Positions 24,201-39,200 of a DNA stretch of 64,000 bases are shown here, in pieces. A model generated the notes under the pieces. The model saw only the letters and a program-made list of their open reading frames with translations, searched no databases and had not been told where the DNA came from. Source of the DNA: Phylloscopus collybita. Lineage: Eukaryota; Chordata; Aves; Passeriformes; Phylloscopidae. The position numbers and the translations under genes were made by a program. The stretch lies in NCBI GenBank assembly GCA_027886175.1, contig JAJNNQ010000002.1:13051001-13115000 (forward strand). The letters run 5' to 3'. The first letter of the stretch is position 1. Each line of letters opens with the position of its first letter.

Positions 24201-27200
24201 AGCTTTATATGCTTTCAAGGACTTACCCTGTTCTGAGTAAACAGGTAAGTGAAGGTGAATTGCATCAATTGAGGCTGGAATAAAAGTTTGAAAACTTTCT
24301 GCTCTGTCAGTTTCTTTAAGCACAGGTAGATAGTTAGAGTGAGAGAGGAAACGATCCTCTTAAGGTTTAAGTACCATACTTAAAGATTCGTTTCCTTTAT
24401 ATTTAATCAGGAATTAAGAAATTAATGCTTTTTGAATTGGAAGCGTTCAAGAGGGTCTGTTTGGAGAGGATTGCTTTCCAACATCTGTTGGAGTTGGTAC
24501 TTTATATCAATTTCTAGACTTCAAAGTTCCTTCCAAGTTGTAAACAGAAATCACTGATCTTGTAGCCTACCTGGAAGACTTATGAAGCTTACATTTGAGG
24601 AGAGGGATTGGTAGTAAAGGCTGCCCTAAACACACATCTCGTGCTACGTTGTCGTCTGTTATAATAGATGTAGTCTTCAGGTGTTCTGTTGGTCAGATGT
24701 TCCGTTCAGAACATGGTTGCTAGGAAGGTGTTAGCATACAAAGATGAATTCTGCATAGGCATCTTTTTCCAGATTTTGCTTTTCAAAACATAAGGGTTTT
24801 TTGCCAGATGTGTTATTGTGAAAGTGTAATGATTGTGAATTAAAGATGTTTAGGAAGGGGAAGAAAGGGTGCCCATTGCTTTTTCAAACTCTATTGATCT
24901 GTAATTAGTCTCACTGAAAATGCCTTTCTCTGCAGAAGCACTTTACGTGACCTGATGTTTTTTCTTTTATTCTTTGTGCCATTATCATTCCTCATGTTAT
25001 TCTGTCTACATAATATGTAGCATCTTTTCTTCCAGACATTTCCCAGGATTTACTTGTTTGAAGTGCCTCATTCTCTTGTATTTCTAAATTCTCTAGTTTT
25101 GTTCTCCTTTTTAAGTTTCTTTAAACACTGACAATAAAGTTGGATTTCCAATTTCCCCGTGCCCTTGTTTTTGCTTAAGAAATGAAGCTTTTCACTGTGA
25201 GGTGAGGCTATACCCCACAGCCCCAGTCTTGTATTAGTATTTCAGCAGGACATGTCCTGTATGCCTTCTTGATTTTTCTCAGTACTTGAATTCAAGAAAG
25301 AGAATTCTGGAAAGAGTGTCAGAAAATAGGAGCTGGCTTCAAAATAAGATTTTGCAGTATTCTGATGTGACTTACAGTACTTATAATTCAGTAACCTGGA
25401 TCCGATATATTTTGTAAAAAAGCTGAATTCAGACCAACAGAGTGGTTTTATTGGAAAGTTCCTGAGTAAGGCTACAGATAAAAGCTGATGAGTCTGAGTC
25501 CTGCAGAATGTTTTGTATTATGTACAGAATCCTTTGAGCAGGTTACTTCTACAGAAGTGTTGGCTCTTTCAGATACTCAGAGATTCACTTATGTACTCTT
25601 TCATGGTTCTCAAGGATTTTTTTCTTTTTTTTTTTTGCTTTCATGTGTTCTTTGCCAAAGATGATGACCTTGTTTGCCCTTCTCTTGTTATTTATCTTGT
25701 CCAGTTAGAAGGAAGTTATTATTAATATTGGTGTACTTGCCTTGTTTTCTGATGAAGATGCTGTGGTCTTGAAATAGTCCAAGTACAAAATGAGACTGTT
25801 CAAGTGTTAGGATTGAAGGTAGTTTAATACAGCCCCTCTTGGGGAACTAATATTTTGCATAGTACTTCAAGTCAATAGGCAGGAATTTATGCTCTTGCTG
25901 TATGTATGAGGTGCAGGAACTTGAGCTACTAAAACTGAAGTAAAACAGCTTCCCTTTTCTTGTCAATAATGTAAAGTTTGTTCTGTGAGAAGGAAATGTG
26001 TGTGGGAAATCAGTAAAGCATGCATGTTTACAAAGCACCTCTGTCTAATAAGTCTTTACCAGAGCTATAGGATAAGAATGATTAACAGAAATTTCTGTTG
26101 CATATTCATGTTCTCAGCCCTCCTCTGAAGGAGAATTATTTCCCTTGAGGTGTCTTGTCTGGAGAAGTTCAGAATATTGAAAAAGAATTGGCACAACTTG
26201 GAGTAGAACAGAAAACGTGGGGTTTTGGGGTTTGATGCAGTTAATGCTTAAACCCTTATGTCTGGCCTGGTTTTCCACAGCATCTGTACTTCACTACAGA
26301 AGGACCTTGTGCTGGTAGTTGTAAATGTTTTCTTTGAGGGCTTTAGCTGTCTTTAAGTGATTGGGATTTCTGTCTTAGAAATAAAGACAAAACCTTACTG
26401 GAGAAGCTGGTGAGGAAAGAGAAGTTCTGAAGTGGTCCTAATGAGTTTCTGTTACTGAGGAAAGTAACAAACGTCTACTAGCTTTAGCTTTCAGGAACTG
26501 CTGTCATGGGTAGGTTGTGGAGCAAGTCTCATCAGAAGGTAACAGTTTTGGTATTGTATGGCAGGATAGTATGGAATTCTGAAGCCATCCTGAGCAATAA
26601 GAAAGATATTCATAGGTAGTATCATTGGTAAATGAGAGCCTATCGAAAAACCAAATATGAGAAACCAAGTCACCAATCTGTTCATTATTCATTCATTTAA
26701 TCAGGTAAAAAAGGTCCCTGTGCATGATTTAGTAACCTGATTATTTTTAAATGTTGTGTGCAGAAGTTGGCTTAACTCAGTAATTTTAAAAATTCAAGTA
26801 GGGAGATATCTGACATTTTATTTTGACTTGGATTAGATTGTGATTTCACTGGCATAATTTTCTGGAAAATAGTAGTTTGAATGTTTTTCACTGTTGATTT
26901 TTCTCAGGAAAATCATTGTCCTGTCTCTCAGCAAAATAAGTTTGACGTCTTACTTGACTTGTACTCAAGAGAAACACTGTATGAGTTGTTTTAGTTAGTA
27001 GAGGGGAAGGGAAGACCTAGTGATAATTTTGCTGGAGAGAGTGTCTTACCCCTGATTGTTTTGTGGTCAGGTGTGTATGTAGAGTTCACATCTGTGTTTA
27101 TACTGGCTGGATGTTTGTTTTGATTTTGTGGTTTATTCCCACCATTACCAAGGAGAAGTGAGTGTGGACGGTTTAGGCTGTGGTGTAATTTCTCTTCAGA

Positions 27201-30200
27201 AGTTCTTAGGGTTAAATACTGGCTGATAAGTTAACTCTGAATTGTTTCAACGCTTCGCTCTTGCACGTTTGTTAAATATGAATTGCACATTCACATTATC
27301 TAAGAATGTTGGATAGGATTTATTGCTGAGAGTTTGAAGGAAGTAAGCCCACCACTTTAGCAGATGGCACTGTCTGCACAGGTGGAATTGGAGCTTGAGG
27401 TCCTGACTCAGCTTCTGGCAACAGTATCATTTCCAGGGATTGAGGGAACCTCAGCTTACTTTGGCTTGCAATTACTGTAAGCCAAATCAAGCCATTTAAT
27501 GTGGTAAGTGGTATGAAACTGAAGCTGCAGTTGATAATTCAAAAGCATAATGTTAGGCAGCTCTGAATTTCATTCTCTGGAAATGTATGCAGCGTCAAGT
27601 TGATTTTTTCAAAACACAATGTGCTAAATAATACTTTATAAATATACTCATTAATGATAATGTAGCTAAAATAGTCATTGAACAGAAGGGATGTAATGAA
27701 TTAATGACAAGTGCAAATACCTCACAGCCTCTGGTAACTTGCATGGCACCAAGTGGTGAGAGAGACAGGTACCATGTCTGGCATAAGGATGTTTCCTGGA
27801 GTCCTCTAACTGTGTTTCTCTGCTGATACATGGGCTGTATTTTCAGACTCTGAGAAGGGCGCAAAGCAATCTCTAAAGTATCTGTTGTGCTTAATGTGTT
27901 TATATCTTTTTCTGGATACATTTCTATATCTTGTGTAGGCACATCAAATCGTGTCTATTCCTATGACTGTAGCTTGATTCCCAGGCAGCCAGGAATGGCC
28001 CATTGGGCAGCTGCGCGTGCGGTGGAAAAGCAGGTGCCTCTGTGGTGGGACCGGAGCAATGGGATTTGGCTGACTCTCCTTGTACATGGCATTGGGCAGT
28101 CCTGTTTTGTCCTGCTCAGACACTTTACTCTCACTGGGTGCACGGAGAGAATAACAATGTCACTTAAAATACACTGAGCTTACAAGTATTAAGGAAATGC
28201 TTGTCCTTAGAGGAAACCTTTCCCATTCGCTTCTGTTCTTTCTTTCCTACCCTCTTATATATGACTTTACTTTGTTGCTGAATGTTTATACCTTGAAAAC
28301 AGGATTGATCATAATTGCAGGTAGAAGGTCATGAATTTAAAATGCTAGAGTCTATCCTGCATTTTTAAAGGCAACCTAAATAAACTTGGGGGTTACAAAG
28401 CACAGTGAATAGCTGGTGTCTGACTCATAGGCATTTATAATTCAAAATGTACATTACTGATCAGGAAACTTTTAAGCTGGTATTTTGTCTAACCTTTTCA
28501 GCCTCATACAGACCTCTGTCCTAAGCAGCATCTTTACGTTGAGATGTAGCAAAGCCAAGCAAACTGTCTGCATGGGCAGATTTACAGACTGAAGACTGAC
28601 ATCTATAGCAGCAAATACACAGATTCATTGGACAGTGTGTTTTAAGTTGTTCAATATTGTACTGTCACCGCTGGAGAAGCACCTTCCCACTTTTGTGGCA
28701 TCAGACTTGAAATGCTGATCTGTTGGTGTTGCAAATACAGAAGCTCAGAGTGTTTAGTTGAAAAGTACGGTAGGTTTTACTTGCATTTTCATGAATATAC
28801 TTTGACAAATTTTAATTGGCTAGAGCACTTATGAGTAATTGCTAAGCAAGTTTCTTCTTTACTGGATGCCTTATGTAGTAAAAAATTATGTCTCTGCTGG
28901 TGTTCGTACATGGTGGGATCTTCAATTTTCTCAAATGTCTTTATCAGCTCCCTTCATATCTTGCTGTCTTGGTACATTAAAAAGCTCCTTTTACTAAGTT
29001 ACATACAAACTGCAATGCCCTTTTTTTTTTTTTTTTTTTTTTCTTGTAACAAGAATTGTAATTTGTAGAAGTATGAGATAGGAACTTTGAGACCATTGGC
29101 ACTGACAGTTATTCAAAGACAAGGTTAGGTGTACTCTGCCATCCTGTGTGTGCTTATGCAGCTCACATTTCTTCTCACACTGTATACCAATTTATTTATA
29201 TTGTGTGATACAGAGTAAAGTACTTAAATTTGGTTATTATGAAGTCTGCAAAAGGGCTTGTTTAACAGATTAGCTGTTAGTCATGGCTATGGTGCACTGT
29301 ATGCTTTTTCTGCAGACTTTTCCTTCCCGATAGCACTGAAGGGGTTAATGTTAAAAAGGTTTGTTTGTTTATTTTTGAAATCACAAATGAACTTGATAGT
29401 TTAAGACAGTGCTCTGGAAGCTTCTTTACTTTGATTTTTTTAATGCAACTGTTATATATGAGCTTTTTATGTGGAATGCACATGTGACTTCTTAAAAGGT
29501 GCTTAGATTCTTTAGGTCTTAAGACAAATTTCTGTTTGCTTATCTGACATGAGATGCTGAGCCTCAACTCATGAATGAATGAACTTAGACAAATGTTAAT
29601 ATTTGGTTTTCTTGTTAATGGTTTTAATGTTTTTCTGCCCTATATTACTGTATAATGTTCAGTAGAAACACCAATTAAATTCTATTACTTTTTAATGTGA
29701 ATGACTGCTTGAGGTAATAAAACTACTTTACAGAAGAGGTAGTTAAACCTGACAGGCATGTTGTAAATGAAGCTGTCTAAGGGGAGGTACAGCTGGTTTT
29801 GTTTTGTGTGTTAGAGTTCCTGTGTAAACCCTATTCACTCACCGATTTGTGAGTGATTTTTTTTAATTGCTATTTTTGGTTGAAGGGAAAGGTAGGTGAA
29901 CCAAATATAAAGATGCAAATGTATAGAATTTCTTTCAAGCCTCTTTAACATTAAAATTGAATAGAGCATACTGGCCTAAAAAGTTCATAGAGGAAAGAAA
30001 TTATTGGACTGCTAAATACAAAGACTAAAATGAGATTCCCAGCTTCCAGTACCTTGTGGCTAAGAGAAAACAGCTGTGGGTTTTGCACTTTTTTACTCTC
30101 CTTGGTAATGATGCTCATGGGCTCCTTTTTGAGATGGTGCTAGGTAAAGTGATACTCTGCTAAAATGCACACTTGTCTTGCAGTTAGCGTCCAAAAATGT

Positions 30201-33200
30201 TTCTGCATTCTGTGAAGAGTTTGCTTATTATTGATGCCTGGCATTTAGGCTGCCCCAGTCAACCAGATTGGACATTTGTTTATGTGAAGTCCTCGGGCAG
30301 TTTTGCAAATTGGTGTTCAGAGATGACAGTCAAGCTGTATGTAATGTTGAGTTTTAGAGTCTTACTGCAAATTCTGAGGGGAAAGATAGTAGCTCTAGGT
30401 AGGTAAAGTTTTCAAGATCTGTTTTTAATACTTCTAAGAAAAACCCCAAACCAACTAGATCCTGTCCTTGTTTTTCCTTCAGACTCTTTGATCATATGTA
30501 GATCCGGGAAACTGTTGATTTTTGCAGTTTGTAATGTGTGGCCTGTGAGAGGGAATGTTTCTCAGGCCTGGGTAGACTTAATGCTAGGAAGATAGGGGTG
30601 CTGCTCAGACTCCTACGGCTTTGTTCCTTTGTCTTACCTGTCTTGATTGTACTGTGTACTGCTGCCAGGTTCATTGGTGGCTCCAGACAGAGAGGTGTCT
30701 GAACAGCAAAGGGAGCAGAGGGTTGGTTTAATGAGGGTCATTTGAAAACCTGGTCTGAGGAACAAAGCCTATAGAAGGAGTGATAGGCACACTGTTTTTC
30801 GTAGTTTATGTAAAAAAACTTCGAGAGAAATGTAAAATACTTCACTCAGCTGAGTTGACTTCTTTCAAATTCTGTGATCTGCTGAAATGTAGATTCTTAG
30901 CTTAGCCTTTAACTTCAGCCGGTGCTATGTATAGTATTCAGTGATGATTGGAGCAGTTGAGGCTCATGTCTGCGTTGAAATGCACAACCCTATGTGTATC
31001 TGCACATGGAGGAGTAGTGAAACAGAATAGAAGCTTGTTTGTGGCAAGTTTAGGTTACCATGTTGCTTGTTATTTAGATGGCTCTGCTGTTTTATCAGTG
31101 CTGAGCACCCTTAACAATAGTATCAACTCCTGTGACTAATAAAAATGCCGGAATCCAGGTGTAAGCTTTGCCATGCAAAATTATCTGAGTTACAAAGTAT
31201 TGCTAATGCACAGAAATATTTTTAGCAAGTAGCAAGAATGTTTTAAGCAAGTAGCAAGAAAGTGGTATCTTTTAACTTTGGAACTTGATACAATTATTAG
31301 CCAACTGATGAAATGATCTTGGAAGTTCCACTTCTGTAGTCCGTATGAGGCGAGAGTAATTTTGCTATAAAGCTTTATTCAGGCTGTTCTAAATGGCATT
31401 ATAGCTGAAAACTCTGGAAAGCAAAGGTTAAATTACAAGAGCTGTTCTTATTCAGTTGTAGACTATATCCTGAAACCTATATTCTTGTGAACTGTATAAA
31501 AGTTCAGTTCACTTTGTTTTACAGTCTGATTTCAGTGTGGAGGTCATGCCCTGAATATGTATTTACATAATACATTAAAAGCATCTTAATGTCTTCTTTA
31601 GAATCCATTATTTAAGGGGAAATTACTTTGTTTACTATAGATAACTGAAATAGTTTTCATTCATTGCAGTTTCAAATGAGCATACAGCTGGAACAGCAGT
31701 AAGGCTGAGGTAAGGAAGGGGCTCTTGCACAAGTTTGTGGTTAAGTCTGGTGTGGCAAAGCTGTGTGAGATGAGCTGAGCTAGTTAAATGCTTGTAGTGA
31801 GAAGAGACAAGTTCCAGTGTCTTCCTAGAGTTTGTCCTGGTCTTTGCATTACCTGTGAACTGATTTAGTTCAGGAGAAGACTCGCCTAAAAGTAACTTCC
31901 CTTCTCTCTGTGGTCTGTGGGTTACAAGGCTGCCTTGGCTGAGGAATTCATGGGAGCCAAAGTGATTACAGATGAATGGATGGGCGTGGCCATTACCAGC
32001 ACTGAGGAGGTGGTTTAGTGCCTCTGCCACTTTTGATCTTTTGCAATTCTAAAATGAAATCATTCAAATTGATACCAAGGCCTGTGCTTCTGAATGCATG
32101 TTGTGCAGTGGCAATTTGGCAGGCCAGACAAGTCATTTTAGGTGGTCTGAATGGGACCTCTGCCTGGAAAGATAGAGGTGCTAAATAATGTTTGTGAACT
32201 GCACTGCATAATAAACGTATGCATTAAATACTTGAATTTTCCTGATTCCTAGGGTTCCTAGAGTGTGTGTTTTATCCTCTCTGGCATGTTTTGAGCCTCC
32301 AGTCTCATTCATTTCTTCGTCTCTGCCTGTCTGTTTTACACAGTAATTTAAAACGTGAAACTGCTTTCAGTCTTCTGGTAACAGGATAACAAATCATTCT
32401 CCATTTTTTCTGATGTTGTCATGAGCTCTACTGCTAATGTTAGATTTCTGGGTCAAATGTCCTGTGTGCCCTCCACCTATGTGCCACCATTCACTGAACA
32501 AGAATAGCAGGTGAAAATTACCTATAAGTTTTAAGTAATTTGCTGCTGTGAGTCCGCAAATACAGAAGCAAGATTTCTTCCAATGAAAGGACATACTCTT
32601 TCCATGCTCTTAGAAATATCTAATTTGAACAAGGGAAAAGTAGTCCACTATAGTGCTCAAGATGGTGTGGCTGATCTCATTTCTGACCATTGTTCTAGAG
32701 AAAAGTCTAATAAACCCTACCAAGGGTTTTTTGATACTTTGTTAATTACAAACGCATGCATTTTTAGAAGTAAATTAGATTCCCTTTTCACCAAGTAATT
32801 GCTATTTAAACCTATGCAACTCTTTTAAGTTGGTGTTTCTAGCAGAGATCTAATGATTACAGTGATTACAGTAGAATCTCTCTTAACTGACTACTCAAGA
32901 GACTGACCTCAGTTGATAAACAGAAGTGACCTCCACTGTTTTCCTCCATGAAGGGACAGCTTTAGGCTCTGCTGTAACAACGAAAAAACATTTTCTTTAC
33001 TGCATAGAATGATTCAGGCCATTGAGAGATCTTGGCAGAAGAGTTTCAGGAGGGAAGATCTAAAGCCATGTGATTTGGGTGATTCTCCAGGCAGCTTCAG
33101 TTGATACAAGAAGGTGTTCCCGAGAAGGTGTGTCCATATATAATGAGAGTCATAATAGAAGGAGGGCTATAATTGCTTGTGGGCCAGATGAGGGGTGGAA

Positions 33201-36200
33201 GTGATCTGGTGTCTTCCTTTATAGGTGGAGCAAAGAAGGCTGCTTTGCTGACCCACCATTTCTGTCCTGTTTTGATCATGTGTGCTTCCTGTGACCAGAC
33301 TTAAACTATTGCTAACACATGACATTCATGTACTTGAATTTTAGAGGGTCAGAGTTGCAGTTATGGTTACCGACAAAACTATTGCCTTGCCATTATCAAA
33401 GACCAGATCTATCAGCTGTTATTCAGGAGTGGGTTCTGGGTGTCAGTGAAGGATCAGTGTAACTCAGGGACTGATCCCGTGCCAGAATACCCATTGAAGA
33501 CTTTTGTGCATTGCAAGGCAGATTCAGATTGCCCTCATGAGTACAACTGCAGTCAGGTTTGGAACTTTTCAGCAGCAGTTGTTTGGAAACAAGTGCTGTA
33601 ATAAACTTGTCAGAATCTCTTTGTTGTTTTGCAAGTAGTTAGGTGTGACTCTGTGTGTGTGAGGAACTAAAGGCAGAAATGCGTGGTATGTTACTGTGAT
33701 AAGTGCTTCTGTAATAACCTGTGGAGCTGCTGTTCAGGAACAACTGAGCATTTTTGCTTTCAGTCATACTAGAAGCCACTAGAGCCACTTTGTGCCCTGA
33801 AGGTAAGAGTAGTGCAAAGGAGTTACCTCTGAACAGTTTGCATTCATCTAGGATGGTTTCTGTGTTCTGGGTGTGCATTCTGTACATTGTCTTGCAGCAT
33901 TAGTGGTCTTTGCCTGTCTCTGGGTGAGCTTTCTCTATTATGGTGGCATTTAACTGCCCCTGAGTCCCACAGAAACATATTTCCAGTGCCTGAACTGGTT
34001 CTAGGAAGGGAGAAGAAATTGTGTGAATACTGAATCAGGCATGGCATTAGAAAAATACAGGTATCTCTGTTTTGCACATAATTGTCCAATATTACTCTTC
34101 ATGTTCCTCCCAATCTTGGATGTAAATTGTGTCTGATTAGTAAGTTACAGGACAGCTAAGATCTGATAACAGGAGGAGAAGGTAAAGAGAGTGAGCCGGT
34201 GTTTGGGTGTTTTATTCCTTTCTGTCTTCTTTGTGGACAGATTTATTGGATTGCATCTGGAGACGGATTTTCTCTAGTGTAACTTGACCATCAGGCTTCC
34301 AAGAGGCTGTCCTCCCTGATCATGCAGGTTACTGAGATCCTTTTATGGCTGAGAGACAGGATACGTATCCTGTAGGTCAGTGAACAAGCAAAGGTGGAGG
34401 TTGTAGAGTGATTTGTGTGCAGTAGGATATAGAAGTGTTTCAGCAGTCCCTACTATGTGTTTCAGAGTAAGTTACCTGGAAAGGTCTTGGTCCTGCAGTA
34501 GGGTCTCTGAGCAACTTTGCTGGGTTTTCCTCCACTGCCTTTCTACCAGTAAATATTGCTGATGTGAGAACCTTCATCTCTGTGAATTAAGCAGCCAAAA
34601 ATCTTTACCTTATAAGCCTGAAATCAGGTTGCTCGTGTACCAGTTTTCCACCTCCTGATGACATGATGCACAACTTCTGATTTTTTCAGTTCATAATGTT
34701 TTTGTATTTATTATAGAGTAATGTGTGTTTTAAATGAGCTGCAATTTTGTTGCTGTGTATTTAAAGGTTTTTTTGACCATAAGCTGTTAGGAGGTAAAAT
34801 GTGTATTAAGAAAAAGGTCTATGAGTTTGTATGGCCTTGATTGTGTGTCAGCTGTAATCTGTTTCAGTGTTACTGTTGTGAGCCTAATGCTTCTTGACAA
34901 CTGTCCATGGAAACTGGTATCCCTTTCAGTTCTTACACCTTAAACCTTCAGTTGCCGGTGCTGTGAAGTGGTAGCCTTGGTAAAGCACTTCTGTCCGGGA
35001 TGGCTGTGAGAGGATTTTGCCCAGTCATACGGCTGTAAATCAGCAGTTCTGCAGGGACCAGTAGATGGGCAGTGGTTTGCCTCAGTTCCCAGTAATGGGC
35101 AACACAGCCAGTTGTAGTGTGTTTTTGTATAGGCTTCAGAGGCAAAGAAGTGATTCTGACCTGCACAGGCTTGAATTCAGTCCTGTGCAGTACTGAAGTA
35201 CTAGTAATTTTAAAAACTTCGTACTTGTCCACCCCACCTTTCGCTTCCCCCAGCAAACACCCCAGTCCCTTGCTTAGGATAGGCTTGGAGTATTGGGAGA
35301 CTTTCTGTTCTGCACACAGGACTTGAGAGCTGCCTCATTTGGTAATTTCCATAAGCAAATGTGCCTTAAATTATTATTTCTAAGAGCTCTGAAATAATTG
35401 GAGAAATCATTTGAGGAAATAACAAATTACAAAAAAGGGGATTTTTCCTTTATTTCTTGAGAAGATGCACTCATTACTTCTGCAGTAACATTTTTTCACT
35501 TGTGTTTTTAAAAGGATAGTATGCATTCTGTCCCTTTGGTTTGTTCAACTGTAATGACAGGTTATGGCACTTAGTCTTTTAATGCCTTGTGGTGAGGTTA
35601 TCTTTCTGGGAATATGGACTACAGAGTGTGCTGCAGAGTAGATACTTTGTTAAAGAAACTTCTGTGCTCTCTGTAAGTGCCAGTTTTTTTTAGAAACTGT
35701 AACTGACTTAAAATCCCACAGTCATGTTCCCAAAAATTAAAGAAGTGTTACCAAAATGTGAAAGAAGGCAAATACTGCTCGCTCTCAGTTGCTTCTGTTT
35801 GTTACTGCTTGCGAGCATGAGTGCCTGCTGTTAGTCAGGTTGAGCCACAATCACAGTATCCATTATTTTGTGTTCTAATTATTGTAATTCAGATTTTTTT
35901 GAATATAATGTGCTGGAAATGCATCAAACATGCAAATACTGAACTTGTGACAAAGGATTGGCCCTATATCCCTGCATTATCATTTGAGAGAGGTCCTACT
36001 GCCCCACCACAAAGCAGCACTGACTGCAAGTTCCAGTTCCTTCAGGCTGTAATGAGAGCTGCTCTGCTGTGTTTTGGTTTCCCTTGTGTCTTTGATGCTG
36101 TCAACTTGCTTTAGATTGTCCTTTCACTCTGATGTTTTGGAGCATGTATGGTGATACTAGTGTGCAGTAAGAGTGGATACAAGGGACAAACTCACTATCC

Positions 36201-39200
36201 TAAAATTAATAGGAGGGAAGACTACAGAATGACTAATTGTGCCAATGTGTAATTTTGCTTACGAAAGTGCATCATATTTTGTTATATTCTACATAGTCAG
36301 AAAAAGAGTTGCTATTTTGGTGGGCTTTCCCTGTAGACTCTCTTAATTAGAGGAAAACTAAGGGAGGAAAGTGGTTATCAAGCTTTTGGTTATTTAAATA
36401 GCTAACAGTGTCATCTGGTAAGTATTGGCATTTTAACTGCCCAGATAGTTTTCTGGACAGGAGTATAGTGTGGAGAATAAGGTGCAGTTCATAGAATCAT
36501 GGAATATCCAGAGTTGGAAGGGACCCACAAGGATCATCAAGTCCAGCTCCTGAGCTTGCACAGCACAAGCCCAGCAGTCGCACCATGTGCCCAAGAATGT
36601 TGTTCAAACACTTCTTGACCTCTGTCAGGCTGGTGCTGTGACCACTTCCTTGGGGAGTCTGTTCCGGGTGAAGAACCTTTTTCTAATACCCAAGCTAAAC
36701 CTCTCTTGACACAGCTTCTAGCTGTTCCCCCAGGTCCTGTCACTTGTTACCAGAGAAAAGAGACCAGTGCCTGTTCCTCAGTTCATATTTCTGGCTGAGT
36801 GTTACAGAAAGCCATGAGCTGCTCCTTTCCTGAGACGCCCTCTTTCTCTGAGCTAAGTGCTCCCACTGCATCCCTTTTTTGTTGTCAAACCACATGGTGT
36901 GACAGTATACGATGCTAACCTGATGGAAAACTAACTTGGGGGCTGGGTAAAGTGAGCAGATTTTTAGAGTTTTCTTGTATGAACTCTGTAATCAAATTTT
37001 AACTAAGATTTGGCTGAGCATTAGTAAAATGTAAAAGGAATGAAGTTTGAGGAACAGTACCATTGTTGTGAAATGACTGGATCAAAAAAGCATTTCAGCA
37101 CTCCTAAAGTGTAATTACAATAGTATTTGTATGTCAGGCAAAGAAAGCAACTGAAAGGTTTTCTGGATATAAGCACAGCTAATAGGTTGAAAATAGTTAA
37201 ATGTAAAAGTGCGAAGCAATTTCAGGGAAAATAAGCTACCTTCAGTAAGTACATGTTGTGAAATGGACGTGTGAAAGATCCAAGGGAAGCAGGCTGGGAT
37301 AGAAAGGGAAGAAATTCTGAAGCAACCTGCTGTGGTGTTAAGCAGTTCTGGTTGACTGGTTTTTGTAAAACAGGTGCAGGTATTGCAATGTTGTTTCCAT
37401 CAGAAGGGTATGTTAAGAAAGAAACGTGACTACACTGAAAGTGGAAAAAATAATACATGAACAACTCATATTTACCTGAAAAGTGTATCTTGAAGGAAGG
37501 AACAAGGTGAGATCCATGTAGCAATAAGGCATAGAATAAGATGAGAATATTCTGGGAATGTTTGTAGTAAGAGGAAGTTTTTCTTGACTGTACTTGGTAC
37601 TGAAACAGTTGAAATGTTTCATGAGTCTTAGTGGGGGGTTTTTGTCCTTGGTATACATTTTTAAAAGTCTTTCTGAATTTAGTGAAGCAGTTAAGCCAGT
37701 GTAATGGCTAAAGGGAATCATCTTTCTCTCTCCTGCATTTCCCCACTGCTTTGCATCCACACACCCTGGCAGTTCAGGGAGCCAATTTTTCAGACAACTA
37801 ATTGTTTCTAATTGTTTTCAGGGGAAATAACAGGACAGTGATGGCTTTCTGTGGATTTGGTTCCCTAAGCTGTCATCATAGATTCAGTCTAACATAAGGC
37901 TGTGGTAGTATGCAGAATGACAAGATGGAGCACAAGAGTAAACCTTGTGGTGGTGGCCGTTAGATAAGTTTCATTTTAACATGACAGATTTTAGCCTCTC
38001 AGCTTGACTAACCCATCTAAAGTTAATTCAAGGAATTTCAAGAAACAGTCTGGAATAATTTTACAGCTATCTGAGAACTTTTTACAGCTATTTGAGAGGG
38101 GCAGATGATGTTTGAGGAAAGAGAAAAAAGGCACTAAACTGTGCTTTTATAAAAAACAAAACCAAACAAAAACCCAAAACATAAAATCACTTCAAAAATC
38201 TCAACCCAAAACCTCGTAACAGTCAACAGACTGTTGAAAAGGCAGAACCTAGAGGGTTACAAACAAGTTATCTTACCCGCAGTTCCTGGAGAAATATGGA
38301 TAGTGTAAATTATATGGCCCTGGTGATGACCTGAAAGATACTAATCTCTGTGGCTACCTAATAAGAGGTTTTCAAGAACAAGCCCCAGTTAACCCAGTTG
38401 AACTTCTTTTTGTGACAGGGCACAGGACCTAATGGATAGTGGTGTAAAAGAGGCTTTTTGAAACTGCTCTGTTACGCAGTGAACGGAAGCAGTTGTGTAG
38501 TAGAAATAAATCTGCTTGGAAAACTATCTAGAAATAGATGGACAGACAAATTGAAAACACTGTTGAATTTCGTAGCTGGTCTGTCTTTAAATGTCAGGTG
38601 GTGTTTACAGGAGTGACTGGGACTACAGTATCTACATACAAATCTTCCTGTATCATGAAGAGCAGCCAGAAAGTTTGATTAGGATTTGAATCTAAAATCA
38701 TTCTGACAAATTGAGGAAAACACTGCATTTCTAAATGGAAAGCTATGGATTCAAATGAATGAGGTGTTGCATCTTGGTGGGAGTAATCAGCTGTGCAATC
38801 ACAGTGGGGAATGACTGAATAGAAACTATAAACTGTAGCGTGTTATTTAATAGTAGGTATTTGACATGCTTTCCTATTAAAAATTACTGCTTTCAGAGTT
38901 AACAATTGCACCTGATTTATATGTATTTCTGTCGTGCTGTAACATAGCTTGGTTTTTAGTTAAAGAAAAAAATCCATCAGTTACGGAAGTGATTCTCTTC
39001 TCTGTGAGGACTGCTAGCAGCTTCCTCCGGAGCAAACACAACCAATCAGCTGGCTAGTTTTGAATATTGACACCCTGTTAAACCACTTAAGAAAGCTGAA
39101 CACGCCTCTGTAAAATCACATTTAAAAGCGAACTAACTCCGCGGAAACTCCTGTTTCCAGCTTTTGAACATGTAACTGGACGCTGGCCGGGCCAGGCCCC

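Noticed and set aside
31635..32030. 131-codon - strand frame in intron 1
   Set aside because: No recognisable domain, no promoter or polyadenylation context; this length is expected by chance somewhere in a 27 kb intron.
36537..36743. 68-codon - strand frame
   Set aside because: It lies within the antisense CR1 fragment and is a remnant of that element, not a gene.
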